From contig JAGPYM010000049.1 of NCBI GenBank assembly GCA_020736575.1, forward strand, positions 122,683-186,682: a stretch of DNA of 64,000 nucleotides. Reading direction: 5' to 3'. Under the pieces are notes generated by a model. It made no database searches. It worked only from the letters and a program-made list of their open reading frames with translations, and had not been told where the DNA came from. Both the position numbers and the translations under genes were made by a program. Shown piece by piece: positions 52,257-63,421 of this stretch (within the stretch, counting starts at the first letter, position 1; each line of letters begins with the position of its first letter). This DNA is from Thelonectria olida (Eukaryota; Ascomycota; Sordariomycetes; Hypocreales; Nectriaceae).

Positions 52257-54004
52257 ATGGCGGAACCCGACCCCCCGCCCTCCTTGCTCCAGATCAGAGC
52301 AATGGAAGAGTGCGTGTCACAAGTCTGCCAACATCTCGAGGACATCAAGTCTCCTTATCTTTTGTATCAGCAGCGGGTGGCAGCCCTGGAGGAGAGTGTT
52401 GATCAGGAGTGGGCGCGTCTTCCGTCCAAGCCCACCCAGCAAGACTTCACAACCGTGCGACAGAGCACACTGAGGCTCGGTGGTCAGTTGAAGGAACTGG
52501 AGCTCAAGCACGCCGCTACCATCGAGGAAGACGACAAGGCGTACAGAGACTCACTGGAAGCACAAGTTAGAAAGCTCTGCAGGGATATGGTCGACATATT
52601 TGGGAGATCCTTGGTGACAGAGATCCTGCAGGAATGCCCAACGGAGCTTGTGCCAGGATCGCGCAGTCCTGCTAACGGGCCCCTTGCTCCAACAGACACC
52701 ACATCGCAAGAGAACACAGAGTCAGCATCTCAACACAACGCTACAGATACGCCGCCCGATGTTGAGTCTCAAGCTGCCAACATGCAAGAACCCGACAGCA
52801 TCGAAGACCGGACCACATCCACCAACTCGTCCATACCCACCAATTTGTCTATATCCATCAACCCCGTTAGTCCAAGGCCCCGATCCTAACCTTGGGTCCT
52901 GCTTCTCGCTAATATGTTTAGAAAAAAAAAAAGGGATCTATCGTCTCGGGTAAACAAAAACGTGCCCGAACGGTGCAAACTGAGCCTGTAGAGACCGAAA
53001 GAACCATCGAGTTCGATGAGGTCTTCCAAGATGGCAATGCTGCCATAAAGCACACGATAGTCCAGTTCCGTGACGAGTGGTACATTCTTCTGTGTGAGAC
53101 GCACGGACTCAATTTCAAAGACCATCCCATTATGTCAGCTGCCAAGCATCTTAACGGGAGGGCTCACGGTAAACTGCCTAAAGACCACGAAATGGCCATT
53201 AAACACCTTGGTGTTCGTGTTTTAAACTGCAGCGCAAAACTCGCAGAGGAGAATAATAGGGTATGTCTGGTGGCATATCGAACGGGATACGACCCGTTAA
53301 AGTTGCGCACGCGAACTAAGAACAAAACTTCTGAATCCATTCACGTCTCGCCGCTTCTCGAACAAACAGATCAACATGTAGGCGCGCCGTTGGGTAACAG
53401 GGAAAGCGCATGTGTGAATGATAGGGGCAAGAATGGCCGGAGACCGCGAAAAAAGTTTGATGGAATTGTTGATCCAACTCCAGGCGGCATTTATCTCGGA
53501 TACTGGTCAAAGTCTAGGGAGTGGCACGCTGTACTCGTTCTCCCTGGCGTTGCCACCGAGCAACCCATTGATATTGGCTTCTCAGGCACAATCCAGGACC
53601 TAGGTCTCACAGAACAACTACCGCCGTGTTACACCTATGATCCCCAGACGGGTATTCTTGATTGGCGGGAGAACTACAAAGATGGAGGATCTCTGGTTAC
53701 CGAGCGACAATTTCCCGTTATGTACTTTGACGGCTTGGATTTTCCGAGTAGAAGCTCAGTTGGCTGGGTGGCAGCCAACGATCTCCAATCTGTTGATACT
53801 CAAGATTCCAGCTTCGAGCTAATCCCTCACTTCAAATTAGTCCTGGAATTTCTAGAGACCCGAAGAAGCAAACAGGCTGAGAATTCAAATCTTGAGAACA
53901 TGGAGCAAACGGAATTGAGGCTGGACCCGGCAGACATCGACACGCCGGATTCTACGGTCATTACCACAGGGACTTTACCAGCAGAACAAAGCCAGGAGGA
54001 ATAA
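52257..54004 (+). CDS. Conserved fungal hypothetical nuclear protein, two exons
   Basis: Exon 1 (52257-52865) and exon 2 (52922-54004) join in phase 0 across a 56-nt intron (GTTAGT donor, GCTAATATG branch-like site, TTTAG acceptor), giving 563 residues. Exon 2 opens with an 11-base A run encoding KKKKG..GKQKRAR, a likely nuclear localisation signal. A region with coiled-coil tendency lies in exon 1. In exon 2, WYILLCETHGLNF and AAKHLNGRAHGKL give a CxxH...HxxxxH zinc-like motif. Near the end, GGIYLGYWSKSREWHAVLVL and PVMYFDGLDFP with VGWVAANDLQ recall a widespread family of fungal hypothetical proteins. The frame continues past TAA 54002 as protein-like sequence with another TAA at 54053 and then stays open to 54889, so the C-terminus may have been lost by CAA-to-TAA changes. 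Confidence 0.6.
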
Positions 54005-54889
54005 TCAGGCCCCCAGCCTGACCTCAGCCAAAACAATTGTCAATCAGATGACTAAGAGGCGCCGCTGTCGTCCGAAGAAGGCCGCACCCCCAACGTGGCG
54101 GGCTTACCATCGAGCAGAGCTGACTCTCATCATAACCCTAGTGCCGATCCGAAGACTCACTATGGAAATCAGAACCCCAACGTTATGGCCATAATCAGCG
54201 ATTTCTCCAGCAATGCAGCTTCGGCAGTGACCACAGGAACTCCTCCAGCTGGCGACCGGCCCGAACCCGTCATCTCACCTTCGATGTCTTTATCTGTACA
54301 ACCAGTTACGGCTCCAACCCCAGACAACCAAGGTGAACGTGGCAACTCGCTGAGGAATAGAAAATTGCTCCAAATAGCAGCTGATGGCTGCAGACTGAAT
54401 GGGTGGTTCGACCAAGACGGCCCTTCAGTAGTGGAGGAAGTGGATGGACCCCGTACAGGCGCAAGCCGACAAAGTCGCATTTCACTATTAGTGGAAGCTC
54501 CAATCCATCGAAGCCAAGCCCATATTACACCAGGCCCTCTTCGATTTCAGGCGAAGGACCAAGGGAAAGACATGGAGCCACACCCAATTGCGTTGCAGGC
54601 TACGGAGCGACCTAAGACTGATGATCAGCGCCTCGACCTATTGGGACAGCAGCAAGGTGCCGAAGGTCCGACATCTTTTTTTAAAGAACACCCCCATACA
54701 TCAGATGTGGTATCGAACGATGAACGCGATGTTCAAGCAGGACCACCACAAGGACTCGGGTCCTCCCCCCTTCACCAATCAAGCTTCGTCCTCCCCGTTC
54801 TGCGGGATCTCAACTTAGGCCTTACAGTACCAGCCATGTATCAACTACCGCCCCTCAATCCCATGCCGCCCAATCAAACTACCCCATAA
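54005..54889 (+). pseudogene. Possible former C-terminal part of the preceding gene
   Basis: The same reading frame as exon 2 of the preceding gene stays open here apart from TAA at 54053. It encodes a low-complexity, proline/serine/glutamine-rich tail (TGTPPAGDRPEPVISPSMSL ... LRDLNLGLTVPAMYQLPPLN) with TAA at 54887. No ATG near its start supports an independent gene. Confidence 0.4.
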
Positions 54890-56547
54890 CCTTTTCCCCA
54901 GTCTCAGTTAACCGACAATACACCCTCAGTTGGCTGCCCAGAACCTATCTTGAGTCCCGACTATCGACTAGTCACACTCCCCCCCCTCTCAATACCGAGC
55001 ATGTCAATAAGACCTAGTCTACAACCACATTCCGTTGGTACCTAGGCTCCTAACACATCGCCACGTTTATTGCCATGTCTAACTCTAAACCCGCCTTTAG
55101 CGAACTCGGCATCAACACTAACGAATGGACAATCAAGCCAACTCCACCCACGACATCCCTCGGAACCGGATCTGCGGTGAGGATGTTCTTGCCCTCATTG
55201 TTCAAAGTGTTATGTTACACTAGTTTGGAGGGACAAACATATCTAGGATTGACATCAGCACACTAAATCAATTGGCTTGTATTAAATGTTGAACTGCTTC
55301 CTTGGATTTAATAATGTGGATCTTAAACATAATCTTGCAGGAAGAATATATTCTGCTCGTATATTAGCTGGTCTCCATCTTCAGAAACACCGAGTTGCCG
55401 CTTGGCGGTGATGAGGCTGATGAGGCTGCGGGCATCCCAGCCATTCTTAGAGCTCCATGAGCCGCAACCCTCGGTGTCTGGAGCACCCTTGGTACAGTAG
55501 TATATATAAAGGAAAGATACGAAACAGGGGTTATCTACTCGAGACCAGGGTAGCGGGCCGGGATCTGTGAAATGTGATTGGTTCAACATGTAATAACGGA
55601 CTTCATTCTCATCCGATAACCATAAAAAGCGTGCTTAAGGTTTCCTTGGTTTACTTACTTGGGTTTGCTTGCTTGGGTTACTTCGGTTTATTTTTTAGAC
55701 CAATAAGCGACTCGGCCCAGTGTCGACCGATTCTGCGTCAACGCACGGGCCACTCACCAACCCTAATGGAGGAACCCTAGCCGATTATGGCAGAATCGGT
55801 CGCGAATAGTGGCTTGTGGCACTCTTTGGAGTCGAATACATTAATCACCCACTAAAATACATTCAAAAATTCCTTCGACCGCCGCCTTTCTGTATGTGTC
55901 AAATGAATGGAACAGTCGCTTAAAGGTGTTGGAACTCCACAGGCTCGAAGTTTGATCACATTGCTCTAGCCGCCCTCTAGTATCGATGGGTCTCGACTGG
56001 CCCCAACGTCTCAACGTCTTCCAAATCACTTTGTAGTACTAAAGCCTTGGTCAATCACTTGATTCAAACAACAGCCTATAGTAGCGGGTCTTACCTATTG
56101 TTTGAAGATTGCGTTCTTTAAAACTCACGATATAAGTCGCAGAGACCTGCCTGCATGAAGCTATGCAATGAGAACGTGCATGATCGACACACGATGATTC
56201 ACTGTTCATTGAGAAAGGTATTTTCCATTGTTATACGCTGAATTCTCAAGATGTAAACGAAGAAACCTTTCCTTATCCTTGCTCAGTTCCATAATGTTGC
56301 AGTATGCTTAGAGCAGCCGCATATCCCTTGCAAATTGCCCGGGGGGACTCCTCGTGTCTATTGGGCAAACTTGAATGTCGGCCAGGGAGCGGTGGCCTCT
56401 GTGGGTCCTCTCAATCACATATTGAATCACGAATATCAGAGAGCTGCTCCAGGACATGAGATTGTCGGAGCCAATACCGTTAAAACACCCTTTGTTTAGA
56501 TGATTGTATAGAATTCCTTATGCTTTATGTGCTCTATAAGATAAATA
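54890..56547. other. Intergenic with one unassigned minus-strand frame
   Basis: The minus strand at 55323-55530 reads CTKGAPDTEGCGSWSSKNGW and DARSLISLITAKRQLGVSED, which looks like real protein but has no start, no signal peptide in frame and no family I can name. The rest shows nothing. Confidence 0.35.
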
Positions 56548-57112
56548 TTAATTTTCCTGCGTTCTGGAGTTTCGAAAAACGCTCATAGTTGAAGCCACGA
56601 CGCTATCATCGTTTCTACTCGAGCTTGCGGAGTCGAATATCCGGAACAGGTACCATGGAATATCTTGAATGGCCATTCTAGACATCTTGCGGCAAAGACT
56701 TGCTGGTGAGCAGAACAGTGTCAGACCACTAGGGCAGTCGTTCAACGCTCGAACCCAAAATTTGATCCAACTTTGTCGTTTTCTCCTCTCGGGCTCTACA
56801 TTGCGCTGCATGCTTATGCGGCAAATTGCGGCATAGCCTTCGTCGATATCTAGATGATATGAGCTTCCTGCTGACCTCCGAGCGAGTTGACATGCGTGAC
56901 AATTGATCGTTCCGTCGCATCGCTAAGGGCGTTGGCTGCATTTGCAAGCCCGTTGACTCTTCTGCGGAGCAAGCAAATTTCCGGAAAGCTCCGCTATTGA
57001 CAGTATCGGTACCATCAATTAATATCTTGATCTGTTGCACTTGCAGGACAGTGGCTGAGGCAACCTCGATGAGGTTATCGATCGCTTCTGCGAGAGTCGA
57101 CTGAGTTCGCAT
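56548..57112 (-). pseudogene. Fragment of a fungal hypothetical protein (DUF7587-like motif)
   Basis: From ATG 57112 (MRTQSTLAEAIDNLIEVAS) the frame shifts near 56790 to RKRQSWIKFWVRALNDC and then IQDIPWYLFRIFDSASSSRN, followed by DDSVVAS. The IPxxLFRxFDxxS pattern with a following ND recurs in a family of fungal proteins of unknown role. No C-terminal continuation is seen. Assignment is tentative. Confidence 0.35.
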
Positions 57113-58284
57113 TGTGCGGTTGTGGACCTAGGGAGGAATCCCATTTGTCTGGTCAACAATGTCCAATCCTTCTAATAAGTTGACGACGTCTCCAAGCCCA
57201 GTTCCTGTCGCAGTTGTTGGTTCAATCATTCTGGATGAGGCGGTCTCTTGAGGAGGAAAGCTAGTGTTGGCATATTCGGTGTCTATGTTGTCGTACAGTC
57301 ACGGATGATGATTCAGGTACATTGTGAAACTCTTGTTTTCTAGCTATTATAGGAATCAAAAAGTGCTAATTATGCATGTAATTGAAGGTGATTGAAGTCC
57401 TATTGGAGCCGTAGCTGTATATTCCGTAGATTAAGGTCTTGGAATGTGATCATTCGAGACCTCCGTTGTGGATCTTGTCTTGGCATCCTCTGACATATGT
57501 GAATATCACGAGCGGGGTTTATATCACGAGCCACCCCGTGATGTGTACCATGGGCTACTAAGAGAAAGTACGAAGCACTACCCTATTATCGATTTCACTA
57601 ACCATTTGTTTGTTTGTTTGTTTAACTATCACGGACGTTATCTTATTAATGACTTGTGGATCGGCCCGCCTATTCTTCGAGGGACAAGAAGACGCGCTAG
57701 GCTAACCGAGTAGAGATATCAAAGATAGCATTACAAGCTAGCCCGCATATTGCCTTCCTAATAAATCTACTATCAGCACCATCTAACATGGTAACGGCAA
57801 TGCTGCACGGTTGTGTCCTGCTAAGCGCCCGTCAGCGGGTCATCATAGTGCAGATTGGACTCTGCTGTCATCAATCAGTTTTAGGAACTGGAAGAAACCT
57901 TGTCACGGCCTCTAGAGACCAAAGGAGCCCTAATATAGCTGCAGACCTGACCGCCACGCATGGAAAGCCGAGGAGAGCTCTATTAGGTTGAGAAGGGCAA
58001 GGGGTTGGAGTCGGCAGGGCCGAAGGCGCTGATAAGGTCGTGGCAAGGAGGACACAGCCTTCAAGTTATAGCCTTCAAGTTATAGCCAAACGGCGAGGGT
58101 TGGGGAAAACGGAACGGATACAGTTGAAAACGGAAAGGCTTTAGTTGACCAAGGCCGAAACGGTGGAAATGGAGGTAAAAAGAGAACTAGTTCCCCCCAG
58201 GCTCAGTGCACACAGGCGGAATATTCATTCACGCATCCTGCCCTCCCGTTGGAAAGAAGCAAGGGGTTTGGCTTGAACATCCCT
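57113..58284. other. Intergenic; short tandem duplication at 58062
   Basis: CCTTCAAGTTATAG occurs twice in tandem at 58061-58087 (period about 14-15). The rest, including the 3' flank of the HP1-like gene, holds no recognised gene. Confidence 0.4.
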
Positions 58285-59253
58285 CTAGAAGGCGCTAGCG
58301 CCATCTCCTAGTGCCTTGTTCTCGTTTCTAATAATCTTGATGTGTCGTTCATAGAACTGAAGCATCTGTTTCGTGTCAACTAGGAAACCGACGAACCGAT
58401 GAGGTGAGGAGGGATGAACTACCTTCTGCGGACACTTCTTGTAGATAGTTTGCGTGGCATGTTTGGTCTTCTCGCCGTTCTTCCATACAAGAAAAACGAC
58501 TATCTTCCCATTGCCGCCGTCCTCACACGCGTCAATGGTCTCAATCTCATCCTCCCATGACCCTGAAGGAGGGCTCCAATTCTTCACAGTTGCGGGTGAA
58601 GTCTTATCAGCTAAATGCGCCTCGTTTCCTTGCAATCGCTTGGCAGTCGTCTTGGTGGTGCTATTTGTTGCCCGTCTTCGCTTTCTGGTCTGTACCGCTT
58701 TGCCTGATTCCTTGAAGATCTTATGTCTTCCCCCAATCTTATGAAAGTACTCGTTGAGAATCTCTTCGCCTGACACCCTAAAGAAAATGCGCTGATTAGA
58801 AAACTGCAGGCTAAAGCAGAGGTGCCTGATACATACTTGAGATTGCCCTCTGGTTCCCACGTCCAGTCTTTCTTGCTCTCATAGCCCTCCCACTGAACCA
58901 GAAATTTGAGAGCTCCCTAGAAAGGCGTCAGTTACAGACAGTGCCCAGCTGGACGCAACATGCTAACATTTCTGTCGACGTGATGGTTTTTGACCGTCTT
59001 TACAATGAAACTAAGATTCGTTAGTATTGTATGAAGCTCGTAGCAGCCAAGAACCTCACAACTCATCTTCATCTTCATCGCTCCCGTCCGTTGTGTCGCC
59101 CTTGGGAGCTTCGGATCTGTCCTGGTTCGCGACCAACATTGGGCTCCCCTGAGTGCAGGTCTTAAACTTGTCCCGATTCGAAGATTCGTCGTCACACGGT
59201 GCTGCAGGAAACTTAGCTCTCATCTCGTCCTGCCTGCCACAGGGAGCTTGCAT
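58285..59253 (-). CDS. HP1-like heterochromatin protein (chromodomain plus chromoshadow domain)
   Basis: Five exons (59253-59060, 59010-58968, 58916-58837, 58777-58423, 58365-58285) give 250 residues with all phases consistent. Introns are 49, 51, 59 and 57 nt with GTGAGG/GTTAGC/GTATGT/GTAGTT donors and TAG or CAG acceptors. After an acidic N-terminus (DGSDEDEDE), the chromodomain reads FFIVKTVKNHHVDRN, then FLVQWEGYESKKDWTWEPEG and ILNEYFHKIGG. A basic hinge (TRKRRRATNSTTKTTAKRL) leads to a chromoshadow domain: GSWEDEIETIDACEDG, VVFLVWKNGEKTKHATQTIY, and CPQK joined by the last intron to MLQFYERHIKII. HP1 proteins bind H3K9-methylated nucleosomes and dimerise through the shadow domain. Of the aromatic cage, W and Y of QWEGY are present, while the first aromatic is F in place of the usual Y. 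The start ATG (MQAPCGRQ) is the least certain part; an upstream exon is possible. Confidence 0.85.
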
Positions 59254-60064
59254 TAATGAGCTGGCGTTTGTAGCGCGAAACCAAAGCACCCATCGATTTG
59301 CCGTGTTGCGAAACTTTTGGGGAGGTTGATGAAGGTGCGAGCCATCGCGCCGCGAACGGGGCGCGTTTCGCGTTCTGTAAAAATAGAAAAAAAACGCAGG
59401 AACGGGTCGTTACAAGTCCCTCAAAGGCCAGCTACCCCGCGGAAGGTACCCAGGAGCAACCACAACCAGCGTCCAACTCAACCAGGGTCGGGAAAATATC
59501 GGCCCATGTAGAAGAAATGATAGATACATGACACATTAGCAACTAAATACAATAAATTAGAACCGGAAACGAAATCTGAAATTATAACCATTAATGCTGT
59601 CAGAAACGGTTGTCCCACCAATGCTCTACGACAACACAAGTCTTGCGGCTTGGCTTTGCGGCCTCCCTCTTTGAACTCTTGGGGCTCACCATGTATATTA
59701 TCTCCAAGCCACGGTCCCTCCGTCTCTTCAATGAATTGTGCCAAGATCACTACTTATATCCTCCAGCTGTACACCCACCCCAGACCTAGCTCCATGCCAG
59801 GGCGGATTGGAAATCCGTCTACTGCTCTCCTTCTTGCAGGCGAGTTTTGAGTATACAGAAGAACCTCGCCCTGCGCAAGCAGAAAGCCCATCAAGACACT
59901 GTTAAGTGCCACAATCGAACAGTCTCCAACTTCCCTGACCAGGAACTCGTCTAAATCCTACAATATTTGCTGAAAGGAGGCGTATTCCGTTCGAATATAG
60001 CAGCCCGGTCCGACTTCCCGGAGCTCTTTCCACTGCCTGATACACCGCAGGAACGGGAGGTCTC
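59254..60064. other. Upstream region of the HP1-like gene
   Basis: No gene recognised. The HP1-like promoter should lie at its left side; another 5' exon cannot be excluded. Confidence 0.35.
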
Positions 60065-60066
60065 TA

Positions 60067-61068
60067 CAGTGGGTGTGCAAAAGTTCCGTCAACTTCCGGA
60101 TCAACCCAACTTTCCTCGATGACAACACAACCTTTGATGAGGCATTGTGCATTCAAATAATATGTCAAAAATACATAAGCTATATGAAAATAAAGCCTAA
60201 AGACTAGAGAATAAGATGAGTTACATTAATATTTGGTGTACCAACCGTTCGCGTCAATCACAGCCTGCATTCCCTTGGGCATCGAATTTAGCAGGTTTTC
60301 GAACACTTCATCTTCAAGCTCATGCCAAAGTTCCTGCGCAGCTTCAATCAGACGGTCTTTTGCTGCTTGGCTCTTTGGAAGATCACTAAGTTCAGGATAT
60401 CTAGCACATATCCGTTCTTTTAGTATTGACCATAGATTTCGATGGGGTTCAGGTCGGGTGAATAAATCTATGGCCGTATCGATGGTGAAGGCACTGAAAA
60501 ACATCTGTCCACGCCTCGCCGGCTTCATCTTAGGCTGTACGTTCATTTTCTTAAGTCTCTCGCCCTTAGTGTGGTCAGAATCGCAATCTTTGAATTGAGT
60601 GTGCAACTCACGTATTTTGAGAACGCCCTTTTTCTTCAACCACCGCGTTAAAGTCGACCTGTGGCAGTGACAACCGCCATCTTCAAGAAGCCGGCTAGTG
60701 GTGATAAAATTGTCTTGATCAATGGTTCTAAGGATATGATTTTTATCCCTCTCAGTCAAAGTAGTTGGCCTGCCAGAGCGCGGATTGCTTTTAGCACTCT
60801 TTTGGTGTTCGTACCGGCGACGATGCCAAATATCGCATGTTTTGTCACCCCCTCCTCAGACGCGATGTCGCCAAGGGAAACGCCCGATTTGTCCATGTAC
60901 TTAATCTTCGTTCTCTTGTGAGGCGAATGATGGGACTTAGAATAAATTCGAGGTATATTGTGATTGAATTATCGCGTGATGAAGTTGATGATGCTATGCG
61001 GCTGCGTTGCGAAGTTAAGATGTAAGAGCGGGTTGACGGGAGATTGTCGGAACTTTTGCACACCACTG
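60067..61068 (-). mobile_element. Tc1/mariner-type element, about 1.0 kb, defective
   Basis: Left end CAGTGGGTGTGCAAAAGTTC at 60067 and right end GCACACCACTG at 61068, whose complement reads CAGTGGTGTGCAAAAGTTCC, form inverted repeats of ~30-40 bp with mismatches (AACTTCCGGATCAACCC against AATCTCCCGTCAACCC). TA precedes the left end; the right flank is TG, so the target duplication has decayed. The length is shorter than a full Tc1 element with a ~340-residue transposase. Confidence 0.75.
60226..60915 (-). pseudogene. Tc1-type transposase, decayed
   Basis: Reading down from about 60900: KYMDKSGVSLGDIASEEGVT (first HTH), a shift, then RRYEHQKSAKSNPRSGRPTT with the GRP linker, and TERDKNHILRTI ... 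LTRWLKKKGVL (second HTH). The central catalytic region is largely deleted. Near the end SPDLNPIE and, after a shift, NLWSILKERICARYPEL are the hallmark of the third catalytic region. The last residues are LLNSMPKGMQAVIDANGWYT, stop near 60226. At least three frameshifts and an internal deletion make it inactive. Confidence 0.8.
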
Positions 61069-61519
61069 TGCATCATTGGGGGAGCACGACTGGGCCCCCG
61101 GCCGGTATTAAGGGACCGAGCAGCCAAGAGGGAGTCTCCACTGTAACCTTGAGTTGCAGTCGCTTTCACACACTGTATTTCGGCTCCGAGGCCTGTACAG
61201 TATCTGTCGCAATGGTGACAGCATCATGAACTCGACCACCGAGGCCAAAGCGCTCGAGGGATCAGACGGCGGCACCAAAAGATTGGGGAGCCTGCTGTAC
61301 GCATCATGGTCATCGTTTCCCGTCATCCTTCAGCCCATGAGCCGACATTATTCCGAGCCATTGTCTCCAGGCAATGACTGTCCTCTCAATGGCATCGCCA
61401 GGGATCGATACCGCGGTCTCGACCAACACATTGACTACGTCTACCTGCAGAGCTGGGCGAAGAGCCAGAATCAGAAATATTGGGTTATCGAGCGAAAAGG
61501 TAATTAGTACGACCGGCCG
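61069..61519. other. Spacer, one unassigned frame
   Basis: A plus-strand frame (61227-61505; MNSTTEAKALEGSDGGTKRL, ending ERKGN and TAG) has no recognised family. Possibly the start of the following relic. Confidence 0.3.
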
Positions 61520-63280
61520 GTGGAAACAAAACTCAAACCCATTTACAATCCATACGAGAGCGAGAAAGGAGTCGTGTTTGAGGCTCGGAAGGCTGGGCAA
61601 CGGCAAATGAGGGTGCCGGAGCTGTAAAATTGGCGTTCGCTGAGCAGCGGCCCTGGATTGAAAGGACCGGCTGGGGAAGAGACATACAGAAATAAGGACC
61701 GACAACTACTGTCAGCTCTTATAGCAATGCCTTGCCATCGCTCAGACGGAAAATCTCCCATACTCAGCCGACGCGGTGTACACGGACTACATAAGGATCT
61801 AGTTAGTCCACCTGGGAATGAGCAGAACATAGCTACCATTCTGAAGCTTGTGGACATCATGATGGATCGGTGTGAAGAGACCGCGCGTAAGACGAGCCGC
61901 AATATTCTCTGTTGGCTTCGGAGCACGCAGCCTCTATCGACCTATCCCAGACCCTTCACAATGGTGCATTAGCCCGCGAACGAGAAGAAGTATCGGTCAC
62001 TGTTTAAGCGATGCCTCGCGCTGTCGCTGCGTGCATACCGGATGAAAGCGGAAGATCGCAAGAGATTAGCTGGGATTCGGTTGAGGACGAACCAGGCACA
62101 TTATTTGGATGCCATATGGAATCACGAGGCATTGATCGCTTATAATTTGGCAGCTTTGGATGCCATATGTCAATCATTCGAGGGGAACATGGGCAACTCA
62201 AACGGAGATCAGCAACGCAACCTCAGCAGTGCAGAGGACAATTCCTCCGATGGGGACGCAATGAAGGGAGCGATAAAGAAGCTGAAGAAGATTATGAAGA
62301 GCCTGGTTTGCAAGAAGAAGGCGCAGATATTCTCAACGACGGGATGACTGGGATAACTGGAGAGGCTGGGGACGATGAAGATACCGATGGAGAGGAAGCA
62401 TCTGCAGGAAACGAGATTCCTGTGCCAAGAGAGTCCGCAGCTGAGCTACTGGAGCTTCTGTTTGGTCTCAGCTTGGCATTGTGTACAGAACCTTTGACTG
62501 ACAGCCTACCCAGCTCTACAGTGCTTGTCTACTTTAGTGGCATTCTGGACTTTTCGACATCCTTACAACCTTCCTCCCCGCCCGATCCTACACGTCATAT
62601 CTCAAGATTAATCTACCTTCAGAGGCTGTTATTCCTGAAGATGGCCCTTCCCCTTCGAGGGTACTCGGTTCTGGTATTATCCGCCGCCCCAGGACTACAC
62701 AACTCGAAAGGTTGGAGCCAATTCGCAAAAAGTATATGGTGTTAGACTGTTCTTGTGTTGGAGCGATGACGGTCAAACAGTCTAATACGGAGATAACTTT
62801 AGGATATCCATGGCAGAGTTTCGGCTCCTCAGTGACTACATCGTCGAGCAAACCACGCGTCTCTGCTACGAGCTAATGTTTGATTGGGAGCATCCGTTAA
62901 CCTGGCGGAAGTCAAGGATGATATGACCAATACCGAAAATGATTTCTCTTTTATCAAGCACCCGGAGAATAATCTTCAGGACGCCTATCTCGAGCTATGT
63001 GAGCGAGCCTGCACTGCCAGGCGTGACAGTCTTTCACGGCGAGGAAGATGGAACTGGCAAGCTGTTTTCAAGTACGTCGAGAAGGAAGAGGCATTGCGCG
63101 AGTTCTTGGGTCTAGGCGTGTTGATGCTGGGGGTCAAGGGCCGAGGTGGCCCGACGTGTGTAGCTTGTGGTGCACGAACGGAGAATTCGCAGCTGGAGGC
63201 ATCTACATATACAACGTCTCTATGATCTACGTCGTCCGCCATCATAAAGCGAAGGTCTCTATTGACACGGCGGGATGAAT
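61520..63280 (+). pseudogene. Large repeated fungal gene family, possibly RecQ/telomere-linked helicase-like, decayed
   Basis: Pieces in changing frames: RGVHGLHKDLVSPPGNEQNI, ARKTSRNILCWLRSTQPLST, IRLRTNQAHYLDAIWNHEAL, AAELLELLFGLSLALCTEPL, SSTVLVYFSGILDFSTSLQ, IYLQRLLFLKMALPLRGY, MAEFRLLSDYIVEQTTRLCY, AEVKDDMTNTENDFSFIKHP and ENNLQDAYLELCERACTARR, ending with SMIYVVRHHKAK. I recall this order from multi-copy ascomycete genes annotated as RecQ-like or telomere-linked helicases; the segments here precede the helicase motifs, which are absent. The copy ends where the family's conserved NREFNVARFLP-type sequence should follow. At least five frameshifts or stops are needed. Confidence 0.5.
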
Positions 63281-63421
63281 AGGCGAGGCCAACGGAGCGA
63301 GATTTTTATTGTAACAATGGCTGTGTGTGCCATTTTCGTCCGTGTTTTTTGTTTTTGGTGCCTTCCGGTAAATCGCTCAAGATAATATAAAACGCTACTA
63401 TGGACTTCATCGAAATTCCCA
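63281..63421. other. Short intergenic spacer
   Basis: Shared 3' flank between the converging relic and bZIP gene. No signal noticed. Confidence 0.3.
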
